From Tuctoria greenei (lineage: Eukaryota; Streptophyta; Magnoliopsida; Poales; Poaceae): a stretch of 64,000 bases of DNA. The stretch's first letter is position 1. Each line of letters starts with the position of its first letter. The DNA is taken from contig JAYESD010000111.1 in the NCBI GenBank assembly GCA_036927565.1, forward strand, positions 62,001 to 126,000, in the 5' to 3' direction. A program made the position numbers and the translations under genes. Positions 34,844 through 46,702 of the stretch are shown piece by piece. The notes beneath the pieces are model-generated. The model made no database searches, was not told where the DNA came from, and saw only the letters and a list, made by a program, of their open reading frames with translations.

Positions 34844-35707
34844 TGATGAGTAGGTTTAGGCCCGATCTTCCGAAAGGTATGTCGATTGGGATGGAGAACT
34901 CGACGTTGATGATCCGCGGCACTCGAGCGGTTCGAGTACCCCTGCAATCACTATACCATGGCTCCGTTGGTTATCAACCGTGCTGCACACGCTTGACCTC
35001 GCCAAGAAGGCTAATCCCTGCAAGTGCAACCGAGAACACGAGCAAGAACGTAGAAGACACGATCGGAAATCGCGAAGTTGGGGTCTCACAAACCGTAGAA
35101 CGGCGACTTTATTGATCTAAGCAAAACCCACCAAATATGACCGGCGGCTGCAGTATTTATAGGCTAGGGTTCGACCAAAACACGATTAGACGCGTTCCTA
35201 ATGGACTCTTATGGGATACAAGGCCCAAAGGCCCGATTCGGTGGCGTAGCACCGGACAGAAATCTGGATTCGACTTGTTTCAACGATTCCCAATGACTCC
35301 GGAGGTATTTTGAGGTGGGACCAGGACCATTGGAAAGTTTATCTTCTTCCCTTTTCGTGCATATGTATAACGTCGAAAACGGAGTCCGTATGCCTCCTGG
35401 GCGTCTGTTTTAAGGTGGACTGCTTCTAGACTCCGAGTTGAACTCGAGTCCGAGTTGTTAACTGTTTCCATCAACTTGTGGACGTCCCAGGTGGTTCTCC
35501 ACGCTCCCAAGGCCTCCTTCCTTCACTTGTTGATCTTCTCCATTATTCCTAATAATAATTAAATCATCACATAGCAATCTATTCTCAAACTCACATAAAA
35601 AAGAAGTTAAGAACGAATTCACCTGCTGATTTAATAACCGTGCCCGTGCTCTTGTGATTGGTCCTTGCAGTTCAATGCGCGTCTCCGCTGTTGTGATGTC
35701 CTCATCA
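34844..35707 (-). repeat. 5' LTR of CRM element
   Basis: 864 bp. A TATA box (TATAAATAC on the minus strand) lies at about 35153-35161. It keeps the pol-tail frame, but a substitution has created a stop at 35458-35460 where the 3' LTR frame goes on for 16 more codons. Confidence 0.93.
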
Positions 35708-35712
35708 TGTCG

Positions 35713-36466
35713 AAGCTTTGATAGCTCCGTCATTGTCCACCATCATTGTGGGATTTTCATTTTTCTTGCACACTGAAGTCAAGAAAGACAGTAAAGTCCA
35801 TTTCTTATCTATAACTCATTTGCGACTTACTATTCCCATATGAAATTTTTGGTCAACAGCAATTCTATATGCAATCAAGCGTGTTTGTTTATTTTCTCCA
35901 GGTACAATCGTTTTCTGGACTCACCTTACTTAGGCTTGTCGGTGTGTAGGTAGAATGGCGTACTTAGGGTGCAGGACCAGGCTAAGTCGATAGCACACTC
36001 CAAACCTAGATTGGCTTGGCGTTCAGGCGAGTAGGCCATTTAACAATGTTAAGACCCGAAAGAAATAACAATGCAACTTGAATTATATATGAATTGTTCA
36101 AGCTAAAGCTTCTTAAGAATTGCACAACTTTGTTATAGACAAGAAAGAGTAAAATAAAAAAGAATGAGCCTGTATAAAATAAATGCACATGGAGTCTGTT
36201 TTCACATATCGATGTCTTTCATTATAGGTTCGGGGTACATGGGAGACAAGTACACTCTTAGGGTATGAAACCAAGCTAAGTTTGTTACATTTCTTGTTCG
36301 ACCCAGGGTAGCTAGCTACACTTTTAGTTCTGAGACTGTGTCAAGTGTTGCTTGAACTTTGCGGACCTTCCTAAAAAGGTCCGGCTGTCCTCCTGGAGGA
36401 GCTACCCGTCTATGTACAATGACGCTATAACATACATCATATGTAATTACACTCACCTCTGTGATA
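35713..36466. other. TAT spacer, right part
   Basis: This continues the TAT spacer after the CRM element, beginning with another TTTGATAGCTCCG repeat block. The rest is AT-rich with no recognisable gene up to the pol stop at 36467. Confidence 0.6.
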
Positions 36467-39400
36467 TTAAGCGTAAAACTTACGGAGGTGCTCAATGTTC
36501 CAAGGATTATGGAGCGGTGTCCCATCCTCGGTTGCCAAGCGAACGCAACCGGGACAGGATACTTTGATCACTCAAAAGGGTCCTTCCCAGCTGGGGGGGA
36601 AGTTTGTTTAACCCTTATCGAGTTTGTATTCTCCGTAGTACCAGATCGCCTTCCTCGAGCTGTCGGCTATGCACATGCCTTTGCTGATAACGCCGAAGAG
36701 CTTGGCGGTATCGTGCATTTCAAACAGCTGCTCGGCACCTTCCCTCTTCAACGAGGTAAAGGTCTTCACGCTGGAGCTGATCCTGTGTGGCTACGTCGAA
36801 GGTTCGGACCCGGAGCGACTCCAAGGTGATTTATGGAGGAAGGACAGCTTTAGCTCTGTACACCAGGAAGAAGGATGTCTCTCCAGTTGACCGGTTTGGA
36901 GTTGTCCTGTTTGCCCACAATGTGGGCGGAAACTCCTCGATCCAGTTGGCTCCATGTTTTTTCAAGCACTCATATGTGCGCGTCTTGAGTCCCTTTAGGA
37001 TTTCTGCATTTGCTCTCTCAGCTTGGCCATTGCTTGCCGGGTGAGCCACGGAAGCGTAGCTGACTTGAATGCCGAGGTCTTCGCAATATCCTTGGAATGC
37101 AGAACTTGTGAATTGGGTCCCGTGTCAGTTATGATCTTGTTTGGGACTCCAAATCTGCATACTAGGGACTGCAAGAACTTGATAGCTGATTGCTTGTTTA
37201 TTTTCACAACTAGAGTTGCTTCCGACCACTTGGTGAACTTATCGATGGCGACATACAGACACTTGTAACCTCCGACGGCTTTAGGGAAAGGTCCCAAGAT
37301 ATCCATACCCCACACAGCGAATGGCCATGTCGGAGGTATCATTTGTAGTGGTTGAGCTGGTGTGCGAATTTGCTTCACATGGAACTGGCATGCTTCACAT
37401 TTCTTCACTAGCTCGGTTGCATCCTGGAGTGATGTAGGTCAGTAAAAACCATGCTGGAAGACTTTACCGACCAACGTGCAGGAAGACGTGTGGTTCCCAC
37501 ACTCGCCTCCATGGATTTCCGCAAGGAGCTCGCGACCTTCTTCCCTTGTAATGCACAGCATTAGGACGCCATTGGCACCACACCGGTAGAGATCCCCTTC
37601 CACCAGTATGTATCTTTTAGCCAATCTGACTATCCGGTCAGCAGATACATTGTCTTCAGGAAGTATGTTGTCTTTCAATTAGATCCGGATATTCGAGATC
37701 CATGCATCAGAGCTAACTTGAGCTTCTAAGTCTTGCGTGTTGGGTTGCTCGAAGCTTCCTGTAGCACCTACGACCCTTGATGGACACCATGGTAACAGGG
37801 CCATCGGGACCGCCAGCTTCGAGGTGCTGGTCTCACCCCCCTTTGCTCAGTTTGGCACGCTGAGCTGTTGGTCTTGACAATCTCCGGACGAAGGTTTCAC
37901 CGGGAGCCGGAGCTCCAGTTGAAGCTTTCGTCGAGAGTTCGTTGACTTCAGTGTTGTTGAGACGCTGGACATGGTAAAGATCCAGGACTTCAAAATCCTT
38001 CTTAAGCTTCTGGACTTCAAGAAGATATGCAGCTAGTTGAGGGTTGTTGCAGCAGCATTCACCTTTAACTTGTTTTATAATGAGCTGCGAATCACCCTTT
38101 ACCAACAACTACTTGACACCATATGCTAGTGCCACCTTGAGCCCATAGATTAATGTTTCATACTCTGCCATGTTGTTGGTCGCCTTAAAATCAAGGTAAA
38201 CCATGTATTTGACCTTCTCCCCGGTCGGAGCAAGGAGAAGGATTCCATCTCTGCCCCCCCTGCTTCTGCATGGAGCCGTCGAAGTAGAGAGTCCAGTGAG
38301 GCTCAGTGAAGACCGGAACCTTAGGTTCCGGCTTCTGCTCACTGGGGCCCCTAGGATTTGATGGAGAAGGGGTCCATTCTGCAACAAAGCCTGCCAATGC
38401 TTGACTCTTGATCGCTTGTCTTGGGACGAATTCAAGATCGATCTCAGCCAATAACGATGCCCACTTTGCGATGTTCCTAGTAGAATTGGGGTTATGCAAT
38501 ATTGCACGCAGTGGATAAGAGGTTACCAATGAAATCTTGTGAGCTTGAAAGTAGTGACGAAGCTTCCTAGAGGCGATAAGAACTGCGTAGAGCAGTTTAT
38601 GCACCTCTAGGTACCGAGTCTTTGCATCATGAAGTACTTCACTTATGAAGTACACTAGGCGCTGAACTGTCAAGAACCTCCCGGAGGGGCCCGAAGCTTC
38701 CTCCTCATCGACCCGGACCCTCCCGGATGGGTCCAGACCTTTTTCGGGGACTTCCCGGTTCCTGCTAGAGGAACCCAGAGCTTCTTCTGAAGTGACCCCG
38801 ACCCTCCCAGAAGGATTCGAATCTTCTTGTTCAACAACAGTAACTCCTTCATTTGAAGGAGGTTGATCCTTTGGCGTTTCACCTCGAGGATCCGGGTCTG
38901 GGGGCTGGGACCCAAACTCGCCTTCAGGTAGCTCCGGACCTTCCCGGAGGGGTCTGGATTCCTGAACTGGAGATGATTCTGGCCTTTCCATAACCAGGAC
39001 CATGCTAACAACATCGTCAGTTGCTGAAATGTAAAGCAGAAGTGGCTCACCAGGATTCGGAGCTACCAAAGTTGCTAGAGTGGTGAGGAACTGCTTCAGC
39101 TCTTGGAATGCCTTTTCTGCTTCTTCAGACCATTGGAATGGTTCGTACTTCTTCAATAATTTGAAGAAGGGTAGCGCCTGTTCCGCCAGGCTTGAGATGA
39201 ACCGGCTGAGGGCACCTAGACACCCAGTCAGCTTCTGGACATCCTTGATGCGAGCTGGTGGCCGCATGTCTTCAGTAGCTTTAATATTCGCTGGATTCGC
39301 ATCTGTTCCTCGGTGGTTCACCAAGAATCTAAGAAGCTTTCCGGAGCTAACCCAAAGACACACTTGTCTGGGTTCAGCTTTTTTCGTGTGATTCCCAACT

Positions 39401-42400
39401 TGTCGAAGACAGCTTGCAAGGTGTCAAGAAATGACTCCCTGTTCTTGATCTTGACGACGATGTCATCAACGTACACTTCCACTACATCTCTAATGAGCTC
39501 TCCAAAAGTTTTGTACATAGCTCGCACAAACATTGAAGCAGTGTTTTTGAGACCGAATGGCATGGAAGTGTAACAATATACTCCATCTACTGTGATGAAG
39601 GCAGTATGCTCTTCATCTTCCCTAGACATTCTGATTTGATGATACCCAAAATATGCGTCTAGGAAACACAGTAATTCACACCGGAGGTGGAATCCACTAT
39701 TTGATCTATTCTAGGTAGTGGAAATGGATCCTTTGGGCATGCCTTATTCAGTGTTGTGTAGTCGATACACATCTGAAGCTTCCCACCAGCTTTGGGTACA
39801 ATGATTGGGTTTGCCAGCAATTTTGGGTGGAAGACTTCCCGGATAAATCCAGCTTCGAGCAACTTCTTCACTTCTTGACGTATGAAGTTTTGTCGCTCTA
39901 CTGATTCCTTCCGAGGCTTCTGATGTACAGGATGAGCGTCAGGATAAATCTTTAGGTTGTGCTCAATCACCTCCCTAGGGATCCCAGGCATTTGTGACGG
40001 TTGCCAGGCAAACACGTCGACATTAGCCCGAAGGAAAGTGATGAGCGCGAGTTTCTATTTGTCGTTCAGGCCTCCCGATATACGGGTGGTCTGAGCAGCA
40101 TCGGAACCAATTTGGATGACTTTGACGGGAATGTCGGTGTCGCCACTTGGTTGCACACGGGGTGCGGAAGTTGAGCCTCGATGATGAATGCTCGGAGGCT
40201 TCGGAGCTTGCTCCTTTCCAGATTCTTCCTCCTGCGTTGTAGCAAGCGTGTGGAGTTCTTCCAGAGCTGTAACTCCGATGGTGCGATCTTCGCGGATCCG
40301 GAGAACGCCTGAGGGTGTTGGCATCTTCAACACCAAGTAGCCATAATGAGCAGCAGCCATGAATTTGTATAAATCTGGCCTGCCCAAGATAGCGTTGAAT
40401 GGCAAGTTGATCTGTGCCACGTTGAAGACCAACTTCTCAGTCCTATAGTTCTCCCGAGTTCCGAAGGTCACCGGGAGAGCAATGGCACCAAGTGGGGTTA
40501 TGGCTCCAGGACCTACTCCTGAGAAAGGTCGGGAGGGGCGAAGATCTGAAGGCCGGAGCTGAAGCTTGACGAAGGCTTTGAAGCTTATGAGGTTCAGCCC
40601 CGAACCTCCTTCCACCATTACATGGTGGAGCTGGATGTTATTGATGGTTGGAGATACCATCAATGGAAGTTGGCCAGCTCCGATCATGTTCTGAGGGCAG
40701 TCCGAAGCATCAAAGGTGATTGCAGTATCCATCCACTTCCGATGGGGTTCCACCCTGGCGGTGGGAGCTACAGAGGCCATGTCCCGCCGCATTGTCTTGA
40801 GGACACGGCGGGAAGTGATGTCCCACGAACCACCAAAGATGGTGTTCATGGTCTTCCGATGCTCGTTGTCGGAGACGTCAGAGTCGTCGTCAATGGAGGT
40901 GTAAACAGCCTTCAAGACCTTTTTGGGGTCCTAAAAGCCTAACTCCTCTTCAGTCGGAGCTTCGTCAACTTTTTTTTTTCCTTCCCTTTGACGGAATGGA
41001 GCTTCTTCCCGGCGCTTGTTGTAACGCTCGGCAAGGTTCCCGACCTCTCGGCAGTCTTCCAGGTTGTGCTTGTCCGTCTTGTGTATGGGACACCACATCT
41101 TGGAGCTGCCACCGTCTTCAGACGACGACCGAGGTCGTTTCTTAGGGCGTGGCCCCCAGCCACCCGGAGCTGCGGCAGCTGCAGCAGTAGGTGTGTTGAC
41201 CGACGACTTTTTTTGCTGTTGGACTTTTTATTCTTCTTACCACTCCCAGAGGTAGTGGTTTCACCCTTGGATGACTGTTTGTTGGCCTCCGGAGGTGGTT
41301 TACAGTGCATTTCTCAGCCCTCCGCAGCCTTGGCACACTTGTCTGCCAAGCTGAAGAGTTCCGTGACGCTAGTGACTTCCTTGGCCGCCAGCTTCTCCAC
41401 ATTTTCTTATCTCGAATGCCCTGCCTGAATGCTACAATAACAGAAGCGCTTGAGATAGAAGGAATGGTATTTTTTACCTTGGAGAACCTCTGGATGAAAG
41501 ATCGCAAGGACTCTCCCCCTTTTTGCTTGACAGCAAAAAGATCTAGTTATGTGTCTGGTCGGGTGTATGAACTCCTGAAATTGGCGGTGAACTGTTGGCA
41601 CAACTCTGCCCAACTATTGATGAAGTCAGGCGGAAGGCTCATGAACAAAGACCTAGCGGTCGCAGTCAAAGCCACAGGAAAATAATTGGCCATCACAGCC
41701 TCATTGCCCCCAGCTGCAAGGATAGCGGTGGAGTAGATTTGAAGAAATTCGACGGGGTTGACAGTCCTGTCAAATTTCTCTGTCAAGTGAGGCCGGAACT
41801 TCTGCGGCCATCTGACCATGCGTAGGTGCATGGCCAAGGCGGAACAGCCTCCTCCTACTCCCTCAGGAGCAAGACTGTTTCGAGCCTCTCGCCTCTCATG
41901 AGCACGCTCGATGTGGACGCGACCGTCCTGTTGCCAGTAATGACAATCGAGCTCCGCCTGAAGGTCGTGAGTCGAAAGCCTTGTTACCGTGTGAGTACGT
42001 TGAGCCCCGGAGGGCAGCGACGTCACCTGTTGAGGTGCACCACGTCTCCTGTGATGTGATGCTTGCGGACCGAGTCTACCCGACAAGGTCCGATGCTGTG
42101 ATGGGACCCGCCCCGAGGGGGGAGGACCTTGATTGTTGATGCCATCGGCTGCTGCTGCAACCAAATGATCCACATCAGCTCTCCACTGCTCCATCGCATC
42201 CTGAGGTGTTCCTGGAGGTGGTGGTCGTTGGAGAAGAGCACGCACAGCAATAAGTGCGTGTTCGGGGTTGTTGTTCGCCGATGCAGTGATCGACGCGGAC
42301 GTCCCATCTCGATGTCCGGGTTGATTCATCATAGCGGACGGTGGCGGTGGTGGCATGACTCCTGCTGGGGCCACAACACCTGTTGGCTGCTGCATGTTGG

Positions 42401-42467
42401 AGGGATTGCCTCCAGCAGGTTGCTCAGTGTGGTTACCATTGGATGATCCAGCAGCAGAATTCACCAT
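36467..42467 (-). pseudogene. TAT gag-pol, broken
   Basis: It starts MVNSAAGSSNG (42467). Gag includes LTEKFDRTVNPVEFLQIY and FRSSYTRPDT (41860-41550), and a CPIHKTDKHNLEDC zinc-like motif lies near 41045-41085. The protease region (40915-40060) carries VEGGSGLN at the active site, where related elements usually have aspartate. The reverse transcriptase (40020-39320) includes CIDYTTLNKACPKDPFPLP and VYVDDIVVK. RNase H (39300-38100) contains an acidic insert rich in PSGRV-like repeats (38960-38690). The integrase (37700-36640) has CEACQFH, GMDILGPFP, ITDTG and SNGQAERANAEIL. The frame ends at TAA 36467-36469. A TAG at 40055-40057 and several frame changes (for example near 39650 and 38500) make it inactive. 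Confidence 0.88.
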
Positions 42468-42479
42468 CTTTGCATCTCA

Positions 42480-42503
42480 GGCGTCCCTTCCTGGCGCGCC
42501 AAA
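42480..42503 (-). other. TAT primer binding site region
   Basis: On the minus strand, directly after the LTR end, the sequence TTTGGCGCGCCAGGAAGGGA is unlike the initiator-Met primer site of the other elements here. I did not identify the tRNA. Confidence 0.6.
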
Positions 42504-43383
42504 TGTGGGACTCTGGTTCTGACAATTCCCCCGGTACTACCGTTGTCAGCCCGCGAAGTTTCTTAGTTCAGTTAGGGCACACGGAGATTCAGAACAAGAT
42601 GGTGACTTGACACGAGGTTTTATATGGTTCGGACCGCCTGAGCATAATACCCTACTCCACGGGTGTGTTGTTGTTGTTGTATTGAGTGTATGAGCGTGTG
42701 AGGACGTGAGCCAGAGAGAGCCCCTTGAGCGCGTGTGTCCGTCCCCATACCAGCCTCTTGCCGTGTATCGCTCGGCCAACCCTTTTATAGTACAAGAGCT
42801 GACCGTTACATCGTTAGCCTGGCCCGACATGTGGCTCTGACGGTTACTGATGCCTAATACACAGTTTAATGTACTTAATTCACCTTAATAGTGTGGTAAC
42901 GCGCCTTAATATTGGCATTACTAGTATTAAGGGTCCTCTGATCGTGTGTCATTAAGATAGCATTAATGACACATAATCAGGTCTTGAAGCCTTTAATGTT
43001 CCTTGAAGGTCTGAGTCATTGGAGGTCCACCAATCTGCCTGTTGAGGTTGAAGGTCCGACGGTTGGACGCGTAGCAGCTTCGGAGCTTACCGTCTTGGAC
43101 GAGTAGATCCGGTGCCGTGGTACACATGTCGGTACCGGAGCTTCCCTCTGTCGGGGGTTAGGTCCGGGGGTGCCACACAAGTATCCAGTCCGGAGCATTC
43201 CCATGTAGGGATTGTAGCTCCGATTTTATGATACACGTGGCGCCACTAGGACTAACCATATGAGGGAGGCAAGTTCGGTTACAAGTGATACGTGGGGTCT
43301 TTGGAGGTCTTCAACTCAGATAGGTGGAGTTCCTTTGCACTCTTTGCAGTTCTAAAGGGTATCCGGTATGCAGAGTACCGACA
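42504..43383 (-). repeat. 5' LTR of TAT element
   Basis: 880 bp. On the minus strand it begins TGTCGGTACTCTGCATACC and ends ACA at 42504. Single copy of the unit duplicated in the other LTR. Contains AT-rich TATAAAAGG-like sequence near 42782-42790 on the minus strand. Confidence 0.9.
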
Positions 43384-43388
43384 TATAT

Positions 43389-43506
43389 CATATTACATGA
43401 TGATTAATGAATTGATTAACCCCTAAAGATAGAGTACATATATATAGTCATATAAGAGGGCTGGTACATGTGCTTAGCCCAGCACACACAAGTATACAGT
43501 CCAACA
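43389..43506 (-). repeat. Copia-A 5' LTR
   Basis: A short LTR (about 115 bp) starting TGTTGGACTG on the minus strand at 43506 and ending near 43389-43393. There the primer site TGGTATCAGG was split by the TAT insertion. It matches the LTR at 46218-46334 (shared ACCAGCCC, TATATGTAC and GTTAATCAA blocks). It marks the edge of the repeat block 974 bases upstream of the NAT start codon. Confidence 0.75.
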
Positions 43507-44480
43507 CATTCACAGTGGTGTATTGAAAAGGGTACTGGACTGTAAATATATTTGAAGTGTAGACTAAGTGTAAAACATAGCGTATATGTTTACAGTAAAC
43601 AGTGCGGATAGCGTGAGTCAATTCGGACATGAAAATGACAGTGATGCTGGTTACATCCAACCACAGCACCGAAAGCAGCAGCGGGCAGAGCGTGTGAACG
43701 CGCGACCCAAACCCTGTAGGCAGCAATGCAACGGTTCTTTTGCCTGACGGCAGTTGCAAGTACGTGAGCATCTTTCACACTCACGGAGTCCATTTTTCAC
43801 CCATGGCGCGTCACATGCGCGTCCGCAGCCTGAGTTAGCAACCATGGCATACTCTCTTTCCTCCTCCATCAGCGCAGCGCAGAAGGCAGCACAGCAACCA
43901 AAGCATGAAAAGCTTCGCGTTGGAACAGGAAAAGTTCCCTCTCATGAGAGAGAGAGAGGGGGGGACTTCTTTTCTGCAATTTCTTGACACTGCACCACTT
44001 TCTCTCTGCCATCATCGTCCTTACGGTACAAAGATTCCATTGATCCATCGGGAAGAGCAACCCACATTTTCCTCCTCATCGTGGCGTGGGTGGCAACACC
44101 AACAGCAACGGAAAAGGCGAACTCCAATCCCATAAGCTGACCAGAGAGTGGGAGGCAAAGCTAGCGCGCGCCCAGCAGCTTAACGAGAAAAGAGAGGGAG
44201 GAAAGCAGTGAGACAGAGTGGCCTCTGCTCTTTTGTGTCCTCATCAGCCGCTAGCAAGAGGAAGCATTAACCGGGAAGCAGCCCAGCCTCCCCTTGCGAC
44301 CTTTCCCTGTACCGGTTGTTCGTTTCGTCCAAGAGGCGTCTCGCTTTTGGTCTTCCTCGCTGGCAAAGAATCGCCGCTCTTCGTGCTCCCAGGCTCTGCT
44401 TCTTTGACTGCTTGTTCCTCAGCTCGCTTTCCCCGTGTGTTCTTGCTCTGCTTTCGACTAATTCCGGTGGAGTCGGAAAG
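43507..44480 (+). promoter_or_regulatory. Upstream region and 5' UTR of the NAT gene
   Basis: 974 bases of low-copy-looking sequence between the Copia-A LTR and the NAT start codon. It has a GA-rich stretch (43946-43968) and pyrimidine/purine-rich sequence near 44180-44215, but no TATA box that I can name with confidence. The transcription start was not determined. CATTC at 43507-43511 would be one target duplication of Copia-A. Confidence 0.5.
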
Positions 44481-46664
44481 ATGGCCGGAGGAGGGGCGGC
44501 GCCACCGCCGAAGCATGAGGAGCTGCAGCCACACCCGGTGAAGGACCAGCTGCCCAGCGTATCTTACTGCATCACAAGCCCACCGCCCTGGCGTACGTCG
44601 CTCTCACCCGCATCGGACGTTTTCGACTAATTCATTCAAATTACTTGTCAGACATTCATGTCTTTGTCGAGTAGATTTGGCCCGCTGATGATGTTGATGT
44701 TCTCCGGCGTGGTTGGTGAGTTTGTTGAGTCCGACAATTATGTTTATAATTATTATTTCTCTCACCATGCAGCTGAGGCCATCATACTTGGTTTTCAACA
44801 TTATATTGTGATGCTGGGAACATCTGTCATCATACCAAGTGCTCTTGTTCCACAAATGGGAGGAAGAAATGTGAGTCCCATATTACTTAAAAGGAAGAAC
44901 TTGTCGATACTATTCCATGTTCTAAATCTATAAGCCGAAATTGTGATGTCAAAATGCTAAACTGTCATCATATTGCCATCGTGTCAGGAGGAGAAGGCTC
45001 GGGTGATTCAGACATTGTTGTTCGTCGCGGGCATCAACACGTTGTGCCAGTCATTCTTCGGGACTCGTCTCCCAGCCGTGATGGGTGGATCCTACACCAT
45101 AGTCGCCCCGACCATTTCAATTATCTTGGCTGGCCGCTACAGCAATGAAACAGATCCTCATGAGGTAGCTAGCTTAGTAGCTTGGTGCTACATGTTGTTA
45201 TTGTCACTGGGTCTGCTTTAGTTCCATGTAAAGTTCACATGATTTTGTCACTGCTATGCAGAAATTCTTGCGAACCATGAGAGGAACACAAGGAGCTCTC
45301 ATCATCGCGTCGACCATTCAGATCATACTTGGTTTTAGTGGCCTCTGGCGCAATGTTATTAGGTAGGGATCTTCATTCATGTTTACCTACTCACAACACA
45401 TTGCAGAGTTTCTCACTTTGCGTGTCCAGCTGCTTTTGCGAACTACACAACTTTATTTTGTCAACTGACGAGATCGTGTTCATTTTACAGATTTCTAAGC
45501 CCATTGTCTGCTGTCCCTCTGGTTGCGCTAACAGGATTTGGGCTCTATGAGCTTGGTTTTCCAGGGGTAACCTCTAGGCCACTACTTGAGTCTGTCACAC
45601 AATTTTCTTTAGTCTTTCCTATTTCTGGTGTCAACTGAACATTGATTATGACATTAACATGGCTTCAGGTTGCTAAATGCGTAGAAATTGGCCTACCAGA
45701 AATCATTCTAATGCTCATATTTTCTCAGGTATGGTGTCAATACTTAATGCTTTCCATATATTACGTAGTCATTACAGCCGAAGTCGTGTTCTAACATATT
45801 TTTCTTATGTGTAGTATCTACCTCATGCTATTCATGTGGTGAAGCCTGTGTTTGACCGGTTTTCAGTTATTTTTACAATTGCCATAGTATGGCTGTATGC
45901 ATATATTCTGACTGTTAGTGGTGCATACAAGAATACCAGAACAAAAACCCAAGTGCATTGTCGTGTTGATCGTTCCGGACTTATTGGTGAAGCTTCTTGG
46001 TTAGTAATTTGTTTTACCACCTTTTGTGTAGACCCCTGCTTTTATTAACGCATTACAGAAGTGCTAAAAAAAATCAATGCAGGATAAGCGTCCCATATCC
46101 CTTCCAATGGGGAGCTCCGACTTTTGATGCTGGTGAATGTTTTGCGATGATGTTGGCTGCATTTGTTGCACTTGTAGAGGTTTGTCTACCAGTCACATAA
46201 TTACACAAAGTCAAAAATGTTAGACTGTGTAGAGTTATGTACTTGGGCCTAGCCTGTGTACCAGCCCATCTATGTATCTATAAATATGTACCCAGACATT
46301 TGGTTAATCAAACAATTATTCTAGCCTTCTAATATGGTACCATTAGCCAAACTCCAAGCCTAATCCCCACCACCCTAACCCTAGCCGCCGACCCCCCCCC
46401 CCCCCCCCCTGGACGGCGCCCCCCACCTGGCCGCCGCCGGCGTCCCCCCCTGGCCGCCGCCGGCGCCCCCTCCCTGGCCGCCGCCGGTGCCCCCTCCCTG
46501 GCCGCCGTCGGCGCCCCCCCTCTAGCCGCCGCCGCCCCCTCTCTGGTCGCTGCCCTCCCCTTGGCCGGCGGCCCCCTGACCGGCACCCCCCTGGTCGGCG
46601 GCCATCTGGCCAGCGCACCCCGGCCGGCGCCCCCCCCCCCCCCCCCCGGTCAGCGCCCCCCTGG

Positions 46665-46702
<38 letters not shown>

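Larger units (their letters stand above)
28169..35707 (-). mobile_element. CRM-type Gypsy chromovirus, complete
   Basis: 7539 bp on the minus strand with 864-bp LTRs (34844-35707 and 28169-29032), which read TGATGAGGACATC...CTACTCATCA. The target duplications TGTCG are perfect. The LTR start and a pol frame that runs into the 3' LTR are hallmarks of the CRM (centromeric retrotransposon of maize/rice) clade. By eye the two LTRs differ at about 30 of 864 positions (3.5%). It is inserted in the spacer of the TAT element. Confidence 0.92.
20797..43383 (-). mobile_element. TAT-type Gypsy retrotransposon (22.6 kb with nested insertions)
   Basis: LTRs lie at 42504-43383 (5') and 20797-21803 (3'). 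Between them are a primer site (42480-42503), gag-pol on the minus strand (36467-42467), a repeat-bearing spacer (36466 down to 35713 and 28163 down to 27583), an antisense ORF on the plus strand (22379-27582) and a polypurine tract next to the 3' LTR (21804-21815). Removing a solo LTR (23004-24829) and a CRM element (28169-35707) leaves about 13.2 kb. An antisense ORF downstream of pol is known from TAT-lineage elements such as Grande. The flanks GATAC (20792-20796) and TATAT (43384-43388) fit a decayed target duplication. LTR divergence is about 9% over 400 bases by eye. Confidence 0.85.

Noticed and set aside
35458..35733. A separate small gene at 35458-35733
   Set aside because: It is the pol tail encoded in the 5' LTR of the CRM element and starts in flanking TAT spacer sequence.
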